NCBI RefSeq assembly: GCF_001184025.1 | Contig: NZ_BBYG01000021.1 | Span: 186,001-250,000, forward strand | DNA: 64,000 bases | Direction of reading: 5' to 3' | Origin: Streptomyces maremycinicus | GTDB lineage: Bacteria > Actinomycetota > Actinomycetes > Streptomycetales > Streptomycetaceae | Shown here: piece after piece, positions 54,091 through 63,282 of the stretch | Position numbering within the stretch: position 1 is the stretch's first letter | How the letters are laid out: each line of letters starts with the position of its first letter | The notes under the pieces: model-generated | Told to the model about the DNA's origin: nothing | The model's database searches: none | What the model saw: the letters and a program-made list of their open reading frames with translations, nothing else | Made by a program: the position numbers and the translations under genes

Positions 54091-56230
54091 GGCCGCCGGG
54101 CGTCCTGGGGCCCCTCGGAGGCGCGGGAGGGGGTGGTGGCGGAGGCGGCGGGCCCTCCTCGGGGCCGGGTCGTGGCCGCTCACCGGGCCTTGGGCCGGCG
54201 GGCCGGCGCGGTGAGCGCGGAGAGGGCCCCATCGGCCGGATGACCGTCGGGGCACCGTAGACGTCGTCCGCCCCCGGCGGCCCGGCGGGCGGCCCGGCGT
54301 CGCCCGAGGGGGGCTCGGTCGGCCGCGAACTCTCGTACGGCCTCGACCGCCCGCCCTTGTCACCCCTGTCGCGTCCGTCCCTCATGCTCGGCCCGTCCCG
54401 CCCGACCCGCCCGTCCCGCCCGTCCCGCCCGTCAGGTCCGGGCCGAGCCCGCTCCGGGCCAGCGTCCCGCAACTCCTCCGGAACCCGCAGGTAGGGATTG
54501 GTCGCCGGATTCGGCGGCCGGTACGACGGCGCACCCGGCGCGTAGGGCCCCGAGCGGTCGCCCGGATACCCCGAGCGCCCATGGCCCGCGCCGGGGCCCG
54601 CGCCGCCGCCCGGGTCACTGCGTGCCAGGGGCGCGGCCCACCGCCCCGCCGCGCCCGTCGCCCACGCCAGCAGCGCGCCGGCGGCCCCCGCCCCCGCGCC
54701 CCACACGGCACCCAGCAGCAGCGCCGCCCCGAGACGCCCGTGCAGGTCGATCCCGGCCCCGAAGGCGTCGAACCCCAGCACGGACAGCGAGGCGTCCACG
54801 GACACGTCCGTCAGCCAGGCGAGCAACGGCAGCGCCACGGCGGTCGCCACTCCCAGCCGCACGGCACAACGCCCGGCGAACCCGACCGCACCGGCCCAGC
54901 CCCCGGCCCCGCGGCCGTCCGGGCTCCCGGCCCCGCTCCTGGTCCCGAGTCCGGCCCCGCGGCCGTCCGGGATCCCGGCCCCGCTCCCGTCAAGGCTCCC
55001 GTCTCCGCGCCCGTCCCGGCTCCAGGACCCCGCCTCCGCCGCCGCGCCCGACCCGGCCTTCGCCGCAGGCGGGAAGCCCGTCGACCGCACCCGCGTCCGC
55101 ACCGCCGGCGGCACCGGCGTCCGCACCGCCGCCAGCACCCCCGCCAGCAGCATCATCAGCGCCGCCGCCACACCCAGCAGCCACACCCGTCCGTCCAGCT
55201 CCGCGAGGCGGCCCAGCGTCACCGGCCGTTCGGTGCCGGCGCCCAGCAGATCGTCCAGCGGGTCCGGCAGGACGCCGGTCAGCGCGCCCGTCGCCCGCCC
55301 GTCCCAGGGGACGAACAGACCGATCGGGATCCCCAGCCAGACCCCGTTCGGCGCCCCGAGCAGCGCCGCGCCCGCGATCCGCCGGGGATGGTCGTCGCCG
55401 ATCGCCGCGTAGGCCGCCGCGGCGAACCCGGCCGCCACGGCCACCAGCAGCACGGTCACCACGGCGGACACCGCCGGCCGCACCACCCGGTGCACCGCCT
55501 CCCAGCCGGCCGGCAGCGGCGTACGGCGCGAGGCCAGCAGCGCGATCAGCAGGATGCCGAGGGACCAGCCGAGGCCGCCGAGCAGTGTCGGCGCCGTGTC
55601 GACGGTGAACCCGACCGCGGCCTTCGCGTCGACGAGGTCGCCGAGCCGGTCGGGCAGCAGCCCGCCGATGTCCCCGAGCCCCGGGATCTCCGGACCGCCC
55701 CCGCCTCCGCCCCCGCCGCCTCCGCCGGGCAGGTCGTCCAGTCCCAGCGCGCCCCCGTCGAGCGTGATGACATCGTGCCCCGCCCAGACCAGTCCGCCGA
55801 GCATCGCCACGTACAGCGCGACCACCGTCCCGACGCGGGCGAGGAGTTCGGCCGGGGCGACCACAACTCCGGCCGCCCGCAGGGACCTCAGGAAGAACCA
55901 CGACAGCAGCAGCGCGCCCACCAGGCTCACCCCCAGTGGCGTGATCTCGATGGCGGTGGCCGCCTCCGCGCCCGTGAGCCCGAAAGCGGACACATCGCCC
56001 GACGGAGTCACCGAACCGCCGGCGGCCAGGGCCACCACCGCGGCGGTCATCGGGCCCAACGAGCCGGCGGAGTCCGCCTCCAGGAGATGCAGCCCCAGCG
56101 CCGCCGTCCCCGCCATCCCGATCAAGGCCCAGCTCACCGCCGCGACGGCGGCCAGCAGTACGTCGATCCACGGCACGCCCCTGTCGCGCGCCTCGCTCCC
56201 ACTGCCTCCGACACCCGTACCGGCACTCAT
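54083..56230 (-). CDS. Streptophobe-family polytopic membrane protein
   Basis: 715 residues, many membrane helices over 1-530, and a long disordered C-terminal tail (Gly/Pro/Arg/Asp-rich, ending in a polyproline run of nine). An 11-residue polyglycine loop lies at about 165-176 (LPGGGGGG). The family appears confined to Streptomyces and relatives and has no assigned activity. The stop lies in a terminator stem. The divergent FHA-ABC gene starts 249 bp away. Confidence 0.8.
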   Translation of the reverse strand: MSAGTGVGGSGSEARDRGVPWIDVLLAAVAAVSWALIGMAGTAALGLHLLEADSAGSLGPMTAAVVALAAGGSVTPSGDVSAFGLTGAEAATAIEITPLGVSLVGALLLSWFFLRSLRAAGVVVAPAELLARVGTVVALYVAMLGGLVWAGHDVITLDGGALGLDDLPGGGGGGGGGGGPEIPGLGDIGGLLPDRLGDLVDAKAAVGFTVDTAPTLLGGLGWSLGILLIALLASRRTPLPAGWEAVHRVVRPAVSAVVTVLLVAVAAGFAAAAYAAIGDDHPRRIAGAALLGAPNGVWLGIPIGLFVPWDGRATGALTGVLPDPLDDLLGAGTERPVTLGRLAELDGRVWLLGVAAALMMLLAGVLAAVRTPVPPAVRTRVRSTGFPPAAKAGSGAAAEAGSWSRDGRGDGSLDGSGAGIPDGRGAGLGTRSGAGSPDGRGAGGWAGAVGFAGRCAVRLGVATAVALPLLAWLTDVSVDASLSVLGFDAFGAGIDLHGRLGAALLLGAVWGAGAGAAGALLAWATGAAGRWAAPLARSDPGGGAGPGAGHGRSGYPGDRSGPYAPGAPSYRPPNPATNPYLRVPEELRDAGPERARPGPDGRDGRDGRVGRDGPSMRDGRDRGDKGGRSRPYESSRPTEPPSGDAGPPAGPPGADDVYGAPTVIRPMGPSPRSPRRPAGPRPGERPRPGPEEGPPPPPPPPPAPPRGPRTPGGPR

Positions 56231-56479
56231 GTGCAGACCCCCCGATCCGCGGCGCGCAGCGGCGAAGATCGCCCTCTTCCGTCCCCCTCGCGTGCCTTTA
56301 CCACTCTCCGGGCCGGTTTCAACCCCGTCAACGGGAACGGCCGATACGCTCGCGCACGCTCTTCACAAGGCCCGACTTTCGGTCAGGGGGCCGCTACTGA
56401 AATAGTTCCCCCCGATGTTCGACATCCCTAGACTCCCCGTTGATGGGGCTAACTCGGGGGACAACTCAGTGGGGCTGGA

Positions 56480-58999
56480 GTGCCGGAACTCGTACTGGAA
56501 TTGAACGGACGCACCTGGACGCTCGATCCGTCCAGGCCATACACCCTCGGACGTGATCCGCAGGGCGACATCGTCCTCGACGACGCCAGGGTCTCCTGGC
56601 GTCACGCCACGGTCAGCTTCAACGGGCGCAGTTGGGTCGTCGAGGACCACGGGAGCACCAACGGCACCTTCGCGCAGGGACAGCGGATCCATCAGCTGGA
56701 GATCGGCCCGGGCTCGGTGCTGCACCTGGGCAACGCGACCGACGGGCCGCGCCTGAACCTCTCGGGAGCGCAGGCGCCCGTCGCGCAGCCCCAGCAGCCG
56801 TACGCCGCGCAGGCCGCGAACCCGGGCTGGGCCCAGCAGGCCCCGCCGCAGCAGGCGCCGCAGGCCGGATGGCAGCCGCCGCAGGGGCCGCCGCACGTCC
56901 CGCAGCAGCAGGGGCCGAGCGAGCCGTACGTACAGCAGGTGCCCGGCGGAGGCGCGGGGGCGCCGCCGGTCTACGGCGACCGCAGCCCGACCACGTTCCA
57001 CCAGTTCTCGCTCGGCCGCGTGATGCGCATCGGCCGTGCCCTGGAGAACGAACTGGTCGTCTCCGACCTCCAGGTGTCGCGGAACCACGCCGAGTTCCAC
57101 TCGACGCCCGACGGCCGGATGGAGATCCGCGACCTCGGCTCGCACAACGGCACCTACGTCAACGGCCAGCCGATCCCCAAGGGCGGCTCGGTCCAGCTGG
57201 GGCCCACCGACATCGTCGGCGTCGGCCACTCCACGTTCCGGATCGTCGGCGACCGGCTCGAGGAGTTCGTCGACACCGGTGAGGTCTCCTTCTCGGCCCG
57301 CCACCTGACGGTCACCGTCGACGGCGGCAAGCAGATCCTCAAGGACGTCTCCTTCGGTGTCCCGGAGAAGTCCCTGATCGCGGTCATCGGACCGTCCGGT
57401 TCCGGCAAGTCGACCCTGCTCAAGGCACTGACGGGTTACCGCCCGGCCAACCAGGGCGACGTCCTCTACGACAACCGCAACCTGTACAAGCAGTTCGCCG
57501 AACTGCGTCAGCGCATCGGTCTGGTCCCGCAGGACGACATCCTGCACAAGGAACTGACCGTCAAGCGCGCCCTGAAGTACGCGGCCAAGCTCCGCTTCCC
57601 CGCCGACACCACGGGCGCCGAGCGCGACGCCCGTATCGACGAGGTGCTGCGCGAGCTGAAGCTCGACATCCACAAGGAGAAGAAGATCACCTCTCTCTCC
57701 GGCGGCCAGCGCAAGCGCGTCTCGGTGGCCCTGGAGCTCCTCACCAAGCCGTCGCTGATCTTCCTGGACGAGCCGACCTCCGGACTCGACCCGGGCATGG
57801 ACCGCGATGTCATGCAGCTGCTGCGCGGCCTCGCCGACGACGGCCGCACCGTCCTGGTCGTGACCCACTCGGTGGCCGAACTCGCCATCTGCGACAAGCT
57901 GCTCGTGATGGCGCCGGGCGGTGCCGTCGCCTACTTCGGCCCGCCCGAGGAGGCGCTGAACTTCTTCGGCTACGACAGCTGGGCCGACGTCTTCTCCGCC
58001 TTCGAGAACTACCGCGACTACGACTGGGCGGGCCGCTGGAAGGGCTCGCAGCACTACCAGATGTACGCCGCGGACATCGACGCCATCGCGCCGCAGTCCG
58101 TACAGATGCCGCCGATGCAGGCGATGAAGCCGCCGAAGCCGCAGGGCTGGATGTCCCAGTTCGTCACGCTGGTGCGCCGCTATGTCTCGGTGATCGCCTC
58201 CGACAAGGGCTTCCTGGCCCTGACGGTGATCCTGCCGGCCGTGCTCGGCGCGGTGAGCCTGCTGATCGACTCCGGGAACAGTCTGCTGCCCAACCCGGTC
58301 AACCCGAAGACCGGCCGGATCATCCCGAACGGCACGGCCACCACCGTCCTGCTGATCCTCGCGGTCGGCGCCTGCTTCGCGGGCGCGGCCAACTCGGTCC
58401 GTGAGCTGATCAAGGAACGGGTCATCTACGAGCGGGAACGCGCCACCGGCCTGTCCCGCTCCGCGTACCTGATGTCCAAGGTGTTCGTACTGGGCGTGGT
58501 CACCGTGCTCCAGGGCCTGCTGGTCGGCGTGATCGGCTTCGCGAGCCGGGAGATCCCGGCGGAGGGCCTGGTCCTCGGCAGCGCCACCATGTTCGAGCTG
58601 TCCATCCCGATCATGGCGCTGGGCTTCACCTCGATGATGTTCGGCCTGGTCATCTCGTCGCTGGTGAAGACGGCCGAGAAGACCATGCCGCTGCTGGTGA
58701 TGTTCGCGATCATCCAGGTCGTGTTCACGGGCTGCCTGTTTACCCTGAACGGAGCGGTCGGCGTCAACGAGTTCTCGTACCTGATGCCCTCGCGCTGGGC
58801 GGTCGCCGCCGCGGGCGCCACGCTGGACTTCAACAAGATCAGCCCGCCCAAGGACGGCGGCGAGACCGACCCGCTGTGGGAGCACACCGTCGGCGCCTGG
58901 GGCCTGGACATGGTCGCGCTGATCGTCCTCGGTGTGATCTGCGGCTTCTTCGTGGCCCGCTTCCTGCGCCGCCACGAGCCCGAGGTCATGCGCAAGTAG
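56480..58999 (+). CDS. Twin-FHA ABC exporter, Rv1747-like
   Basis: 839 residues: FHA domain 1 (about 1-95, GRDPQGDIVLDDARVSWRHATV and GSTNGTF), a Gln/Pro/Ala-rich linker (96-170), FHA domain 2 (about 175-260, GRALENELVVSDLQVSRNHAEF and GSHNGTYVNG), ABC ATPase (about 275-510; GPSGSGKST, LSGGQRKRVS, DEPTSGLD) and six C-terminal helices. Same order as mycobacterial Rv1747, in which FHA domains bind phosphothreonines made by a Ser/Thr kinase. Likely phospho-regulated exporter of lipid or cell-wall material. GTG start at 56480. Has a strong terminator. Confidence 0.92.
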   Translation: MPELVLELNGRTWTLDPSRPYTLGRDPQGDIVLDDARVSWRHATVSFNGRSWVVEDHGSTNGTFAQGQRIHQLEIGPGSVLHLGNATDGPRLNLSGAQAPVAQPQQPYAAQAANPGWAQQAPPQQAPQAGWQPPQGPPHVPQQQGPSEPYVQQVPGGGAGAPPVYGDRSPTTFHQFSLGRVMRIGRALENELVVSDLQVSRNHAEFHSTPDGRMEIRDLGSHNGTYVNGQPIPKGGSVQLGPTDIVGVGHSTFRIVGDRLEEFVDTGEVSFSARHLTVTVDGGKQILKDVSFGVPEKSLIAVIGPSGSGKSTLLKALTGYRPANQGDVLYDNRNLYKQFAELRQRIGLVPQDDILHKELTVKRALKYAAKLRFPADTTGAERDARIDEVLRELKLDIHKEKKITSLSGGQRKRVSVALELLTKPSLIFLDEPTSGLDPGMDRDVMQLLRGLADDGRTVLVVTHSVAELAICDKLLVMAPGGAVAYFGPPEEALNFFGYDSWADVFSAFENYRDYDWAGRWKGSQHYQMYAADIDAIAPQSVQMPPMQAMKPPKPQGWMSQFVTLVRRYVSVIASDKGFLALTVILPAVLGAVSLLIDSGNSLLPNPVNPKTGRIIPNGTATTVLLILAVGACFAGAANSVRELIKERVIYERERATGLSRSAYLMSKVFVLGVVTVLQGLLVGVIGFASREIPAEGLVLGSATMFELSIPIMALGFTSMMFGLVISSLVKTAEKTMPLLVMFAIIQVVFTGCLFTLNGAVGVNEFSYLMPSRWAVAAAGATLDFNKISPPKDGGETDPLWEHTVGAWGLDMVALIVLGVICGFFVARFLRRHEPEVMRK

Positions 59000-59016
59000 G
59001 CACCGCCGCGGTACGC

Positions 59017-59056
59017 CGATGGGCGGCTCCCCCGGTACCGGGGGAGCCGCCCATCG
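59017..59056. terminator. 40-bp palindromic terminator after the FHA-ABC gene
   Basis: A perfect 20+20 bp palindrome centred on GGTACC, CGATGGGCGGCTCCCCCGGT and its complement, between two convergent genes. Confidence 0.9.
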
Positions 59057-59072
59057 GGCGTGCGGGGGTCGC

Positions 59073-59807
59073 TCAGTACGCGCTGTCGACGTTGTCGATC
59101 GTGCCGTACTTGTCGGCCGCGTAGTTCGCCGCGGCGGTGATGTTGGCGACCGGGTCGTAGATGTTCCAGGACGTTCCGGCCACGTGGTAGGCGGCGAAGG
59201 TCGGCGGGATCACCTGGAGCAGGCCCTTGGACGGGATGCCGTTGATGGCGTTGATGTCCCAGTCGTTGATCGCCTTCGGGTTGCCGGAGGACTCCCGCAT
59301 GATGTTGCGGTGCAGACCGCTGTAGGAGCCCGGGATGCCCTTGGCCTTCATGATGTCCAGGGAGTGCTTGATCCAGCCGTCGAGGTTGTTGGCGTAGCTC
59401 TTGGTGGCGGCCTTCTTCACCGCGACGCGCTGGGCGGAACGGCTCGCGGCCTCCTTGGCCGCGCGCGCGGCGGCGGCCTTCTTCTTGGCGGCGGCCGCGG
59501 CCGCCGCCTTCTTCTTCGCCGCGGCCTTCGCGGCTGCCTCGGCGGCTGCCTTCTTCTTCGCCGCGGCGGCCGCGGCGGCCTTCTTCTTGGCCTCGATGGC
59601 GTCGACCTTCACACTCGTCGCGGCCAGCTGGTCGGTCACGCTGGCCTTGACGTCCTGCACCTGCGCCGAGCTGTAGGCGACCCGGGCCGAGGAGACGGCG
59701 TCCGTCGTGGTCGTCTGCGCGTCGGCCGGCACCACGGAGAAGGCGAGGGCGGCGGCACCGATCGTGGCGGCACCGGCGATCGCGATCTTGCGAGTGTTCT
59801 TGGGCAT
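59073..59807 (-). CDS. Secreted lytic transglycosylase-like (SLT) protein
   Basis: 244 residues. Signal peptide (MPKNTRKIAIAGAATIGAAALAFSVVPADAQ, cleavage about 30). A helical segment very rich in Ala and Lys (about 74-120, KKKAAAAAAAKKKAA) is probably an extended, wall-associated stalk. The C-terminal SLT-like domain (about 140-244) has the catalytic Glu in MRESSGNPKAINDWD and NAINGIPSKGLLQVIPPTF. Likely cleaves peptidoglycan. Start ATG at 59807 with GAGGTCC upstream; the ribosome-binding site is predicted to be paired in a structured leader. Confidence 0.88.
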   Translation of the reverse strand: MPKNTRKIAIAGAATIGAAALAFSVVPADAQTTTTDAVSSARVAYSSAQVQDVKASVTDQLAATSVKVDAIEAKKKAAAAAAAKKKAAAEAAAKAAAKKKAAAAAAAKKKAAAARAAKEAASRSAQRVAVKKAATKSYANNLDGWIKHSLDIMKAKGIPGSYSGLHRNIMRESSGNPKAINDWDINAINGIPSKGLLQVIPPTFAAYHVAGTSWNIYDPVANITAAANYAADKYGTIDNVDSAY

Positions 59808-59814
59808 GCGGAAG

Positions 59815-59903
59815 GACCTCTTCGAATAGCGCGGAGGTCGCTCTTCGTCCGACGGCGGACAGCGGGTGCTCTCGGCACGAGCGTTCGCCGGGGGAGAACC
59901 CGC
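59815..59903 (-). promoter_or_regulatory. Structured 5' leader of the transglycosylase-like gene
   Basis: Stems visible on plus-strand coordinates: GACCTC/GAGGTC (59815-59820 with 59834-59839), which includes the ribosome-binding region; GTCCG/CGGAC (59847-59851 with 59856-59860); GCGGGT/ACCCGC (59862-59867 with 59898-59903) enclosing CGGC/GCCG (59873-59876 with 59887-59890). About 110 nt separate the proposed start of transcription and the ATG. No riboswitch class matched with confidence. Confidence 0.5.
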
Positions 59904-59924
59904 GGCGCTGAGCGACGTGAGCCA

Positions 59925-59953
59925 TTGTTAGCGGCCGCAAAACGGGCAGGCAA
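59925..59953 (-). promoter_or_regulatory. Promoter of the transglycosylase-like gene
   Basis: Minus strand: -35 TTGCCT (59948-59953), 17-bp spacer, -10 TAACAA (59925-59930). The remaining 59954-60108 shows four GATC sites but no gene. Confidence 0.5.
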
Positions 59954-60108
59954 AGGTGTGACGTACGATCCCCGATAGTGGATCAGGGAAGGGCAAATCG
60001 GGACAGATAGAACCATCTGCCCCGATCACCGCGTCCCCTTTGACTCCTATTGACCGTAGTACGTGATCCGCGCCCTATGTGCGGGCTCACACGGGCCCCA
60101 CATCTTTC

Positions 60109-61200
60109 TCACTGCCGGTTGCCCGAGCAATGCTCTGCGTCAGCGTCCTCCTCCGGCAGGACGAGGTGCACGTCCCCGAACTCGTGCCACAGGTAGCCCC
60201 CGGCCAGCGCCTCGTCGTACCCGCGGCTGATCGCGGCCCGCCCCGCCACCGCCTCCAGCATCAGCAGATGCGAGGCCTCCGGCTCGTGCAGCCCGGTCAG
60301 CAGCCCGTCCACCACCCGCACCCCGCGCGCGGGGGTGACCACGAGATCCGTCCATCCCCCGCGCGCGCGTACGACCCCGTCCGCCCCCGCGGCCGACTCC
60401 ACGGCCCGCACGGCCGTCGTCCCGACCGCGATCACCCGTCCGTTCCCGGCCCGCGCCGCGTTGATCAGCCGCGCCGACGCCTCTGGCACCGCGAACCGCT
60501 CCGGGTACGGCGGCTCGTGCGCCTCCGCCGAGGCGACCCCGGTGTGCAGGGTGACCGGCGCGAACTGCACCCCCCGGCTCACCAGCTCCGCCACCACCCC
60601 CGCGGTGAAGGGCCGCGCCGCGCTCGGCATCTCCGCGCTGCCCGCCCCGTCCGCCGACGGCAGCGCGAACACCGTCTGGTAGACGGACAGCGGCTGATCC
60701 CGCTCCGTGTACGCGTAACGGATGGGCCGCCCGTGCTCCCGCAGCAGACCGGGGACCGCCCCGGCGGGGGACACCCGGGCCCACCACAGCCGCCCGCTCG
60801 CCGGGCTCAGCGGCTCCTCCAGCGCCAGCCGCACACCCCCGGCCAGCCGCACCTGCGTCCCCGCGGGGCCGCCCGCACGCGCGCGGGTGGTGCCCTTCCC
60901 GTCCGGGTCCCGCAGCTCGACGCCCCACCGTCCGTCGTCACCGCGCGTGGAGAAGTGCACCACCACGCGCGCGTGCCCCACCCGCCCGTCCACGGCCGCC
61001 GCCAGCGTCGGCGAGGTGTTCACCACCAGCAGGTCCCCGGCCCGCAGCAGACCCGGCAGCTCCCGGAACACGTGATGCGTCACCTCCGTCCCCCGTGACA
61101 CCAGCAGCCGGACGTCGTCCCGGGCCCCGCCCGGCCGGCGCTGCTCGGCCGGCACCCGCGCCGACAGCTCCTCCGGAACCCGCTGCACGGCCAGCGTCAT
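60109..61200 (-). CDS. QueA-like S-adenosylmethionine:tRNA ribosyltransferase-isomerase
   Basis: 363 residues. QueA builds epoxyqueuosine on tRNA from preQ1 by transferring the ribosyl part of SAM. Signatures: RLLVSRGT, LVVNTSPTLAAAV, RPIRYAYTERDQPLSVYQTVFA, AARPFTAGVVAEL and NAARAGNGRVIAVGTTAVRAVESAA. A canonical QueA has the HxMHSE block here; this protein reads VASAEAHEPPYPERF, a divergent match. The ATG overlaps the preceding SDR stop by 4 bp. The pathway context (tgt, queG) is not in this window. Confidence 0.85.
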   Translation of the reverse strand: MTLAVQRVPEELSARVPAEQRRPGGARDDVRLLVSRGTEVTHHVFRELPGLLRAGDLLVVNTSPTLAAAVDGRVGHARVVVHFSTRGDDGRWGVELRDPDGKGTTRARAGGPAGTQVRLAGGVRLALEEPLSPASGRLWWARVSPAGAVPGLLREHGRPIRYAYTERDQPLSVYQTVFALPSADGAGSAEMPSAARPFTAGVVAELVSRGVQFAPVTLHTGVASAEAHEPPYPERFAVPEASARLINAARAGNGRVIAVGTTAVRAVESAAGADGVVRARGGWTDLVVTPARGVRVVDGLLTGLHEPEASHLLMLEAVAGRAAISRGYDEALAGGYLWHEFGDVHLVLPEEDADAEHCSGNRQ

Positions 61201-61895
61201 CGCCGTCCCTCCAGCAGGTCCGGGGCCGCGTACCGCCCGCTCGCCGGGCGCTCGTCCAGCAGCCGCAGGAAGGCCGGCGCCACATCCGCCGGATCCGGCC
61301 GCGGACCGTCGTCGTCCGGCACGGCCGCCGCGTACAGGTCCGTCGCCATGTCCCCGGGGTCCACCGCCCACACCCGCAGCCCCGGCTCCTCCGCGCCGAG
61401 CACCGCCGCGAGATGGTCCAGAGCCGCCTTGGACGCCCCGTAACCGCCCCACGTCTCGTACGCCTCGGCCGCCGCGTCCGAGCTGACGGTGATCACCGCG
61501 CCCGCTGCCGCCGCGTGCAGCAGCGGCAGCGCCTCCTGGACCAGCCCCAGCGCCGCCACGGCGTTCACCTCCAGCGCCCGCCGCAGTCCGTCCAGCGGCA
61601 GCTCTGCCAGCCGTACCAGCGGCTCGGCGCCCAGCGCGCTCGCGTTGCTCACCAGCAGGTCGCAGCCCCCGAGCCGCCACGCGGCCGCCACCAGCGCGGC
61701 CCGGTGCGCCCCCTCCGTGACGTCCCCCGCGAGGGCCTCGACCCGGCTCCCGCGCGCCGCCACGGCCGCCGCCGTCTCCTTCAGCACCTCCGCGTTCCTG
61801 GCGTCGAGCACCAGATCCCAGCCGCGCGCGGCCAGCGCCTCGGCCAGCGCCCGCCCCAGCCCCTTCGACGCACCCGTGATGATCGCAACCGGCAT
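61197..61895 (-). CDS. Short-chain dehydrogenase/reductase
   Basis: 232 residues. Rossmann motif TGASKGLG (7-14), NASA in place of NNAG, and the catalytic Ser and Tyr-x3-Lys (YGASKAALDH). Substrate unknown. Coupled to the QueA-like gene by a 4-bp overlap (ATGA at 61197-61200), an unusual partnership. ATG at 61895. Confidence 0.87.
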   Translation of the reverse strand: MPVAIITGASKGLGRALAEALAARGWDLVLDARNAEVLKETAAAVAARGSRVEALAGDVTEGAHRAALVAAAWRLGGCDLLVSNASALGAEPLVRLAELPLDGLRRALEVNAVAALGLVQEALPLLHAAAAGAVITVSSDAAAEAYETWGGYGASKAALDHLAAVLGAEEPGLRVWAVDPGDMATDLYAAAVPDDDGPRPDPADVAPAFLRLLDERPASGRYAAPDLLEGRR

Positions 61896-62136
61896 GACAA
61901 CCGTCCCCTCGTCCGACCGCCTCCGTCGGGCGGTGATCCCAACGTAGGAACCGGCCCCCCGCCGCCGCCTCGGACGCGGGACGCAAGCCGAAGGGTCCCT
62001 TCGACGTACGCCCGCGCACCCCGTCCGCTCGCCCTAGGCCGCCCTGCCCGGGACCTCCGGCCTAGGTCCTTGGCACCACCCCGTGGCCGTCACAGGTCCG
62101 ATCCGCGCTGTCACACCCCGCCGGTACCGTGAGGAC

Positions 62137-63282
62137 ATGAGTCAAGGCCCCCGGTCCGGCCTCGCCGCGGTGAGTTCCGCGCTGCTGGCCATGAGCAGGC
62201 ACCTCGAGGTCCGTGACGTCCTCAAGACGATCGTCGCCTCCGCCCGCGAACTGCTGGACGCGCAGTACGCCGCCCTCGGCGTCCCCGACGACCACGGCGG
62301 CTTCGCCCAGTTCGTCGTCGACGGCGTCAGCGAGGAGCAGTGGAAGGCCATCGGCCCGCTGCCCCGCCAGCACGGCATCCTGGCCGCGATGCTCCAGGAG
62401 GCCCGGCCCGAGCGCCTCGCCGACGTCCGCGAGGACCCCCGCTTCGAGGGCTGGCCGTCCGCCCACCCCGAGATGTCCGACTTCCTGGGCCTGCCCGTCC
62501 GCGACGGCGACGAGGTGCTCGGCGCCCTCTTCCTGGCCAACAAGAACTGCGCCAGGCCCCACGGCGGCTGCGGCTTCACCGAGGACGACGAGGAACTGCT
62601 CTCGATCCTCGCCCAGCACGCCGCGATCGCCCTCACCAACGCCCGCCTGTACGAGCGCAGCCGGGAACTGACGATCGCCGAGGAGCGCTCCCGGCTGGCC
62701 CACGAACTGCACGACGCGGTCAGCCAGAAGCTGTTCTCCCTGCGCCTGACGGCCCAGGCCGCCACCGCCCTCGTCGACCGCGACCCCGCCCGCGCCAAGG
62801 GCGAACTCCAGCAGGTCGCCGCGCTCGCCGCCGAAGCCGCGGACGAACTGCGCGCCGCCGTGGTGGAGCTGCGCCCCGCAGCCCTCGACGAGGACGGCCT
62901 CGTCGCCACCCTCCGCACCCACATCCAGGTCCTCGACCGTGCCCACACCGCCCGCGTGACCTTCACCGGCCAGGGCGTCCGCGCGCTGCCCGCCGCGCAG
63001 GAGGAGGCCCTGCTGCGGGTCGCCCAGGAGGCGCTGCACAACGCGCTGCGCCACTCCGGAGCGCGGCACGTCGAGGTGACCCTCGGCAGGCGCGGCCCCG
63101 GCACGGTCCTGCGCGTCTCGGACAACGGCTGCGGCTTCGACCCGACGACGGTCCGCCGGGCCGGCCGTCACCTCGGACTGGTGTCGATGCGGGACCGCGC
63201 GAGCGGCGTCGGTGGCACGCTCACGGTGGAATCGGCGCCCGGCAAGGGCACCACGATCGAGATGGAGACTCCCGGTGGCTGA
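62137..63282 (+). CDS. GAF-domain sensor histidine kinase
   Basis: 381 residues, cytosolic. N-terminal GAF domain (about 20-175), a HisKA_3 dimerisation domain with phospho-accepting His192 (RLAHELHDAVSQKLF), and an HATPase_c domain with the N-box EALHNALRHS and G-box DNGCGFDP (about 328). No membrane segments, so it probably senses a cytosolic signal (redox or ligand via GAF, whose LANKNCARPHGGCGF has two Cys). ATG at 62137 with GAGGAC. Overlaps the response regulator gene by 8 bp. Confidence 0.92.
   Translation: MSQGPRSGLAAVSSALLAMSRHLEVRDVLKTIVASARELLDAQYAALGVPDDHGGFAQFVVDGVSEEQWKAIGPLPRQHGILAAMLQEARPERLADVREDPRFEGWPSAHPEMSDFLGLPVRDGDEVLGALFLANKNCARPHGGCGFTEDDEELLSILAQHAAIALTNARLYERSRELTIAEERSRLAHELHDAVSQKLFSLRLTAQAATALVDRDPARAKGELQQVAALAAEAADELRAAVVELRPAALDEDGLVATLRTHIQVLDRAHTARVTFTGQGVRALPAAQEEALLRVAQEALHNALRHSGARHVEVTLGRRGPGTVLRVSDNGCGFDPTTVRRAGRHLGLVSMRDRASGVGGTLTVESAPGKGTTIEMETPGG

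Noticed and set aside
59808..59930. c-di-AMP (ydaO-type) riboswitch before the transglycosylase-like gene
   Set aside because: Only general structure and gene context fit; I could not find the conserved core sequence blocks.
59967..60068. Four GATC sites upstream of the transglycosylase-like promoter as a third GATC cluster
   Set aside because: Spacing is irregular and density is much lower than in the two arrays reported.
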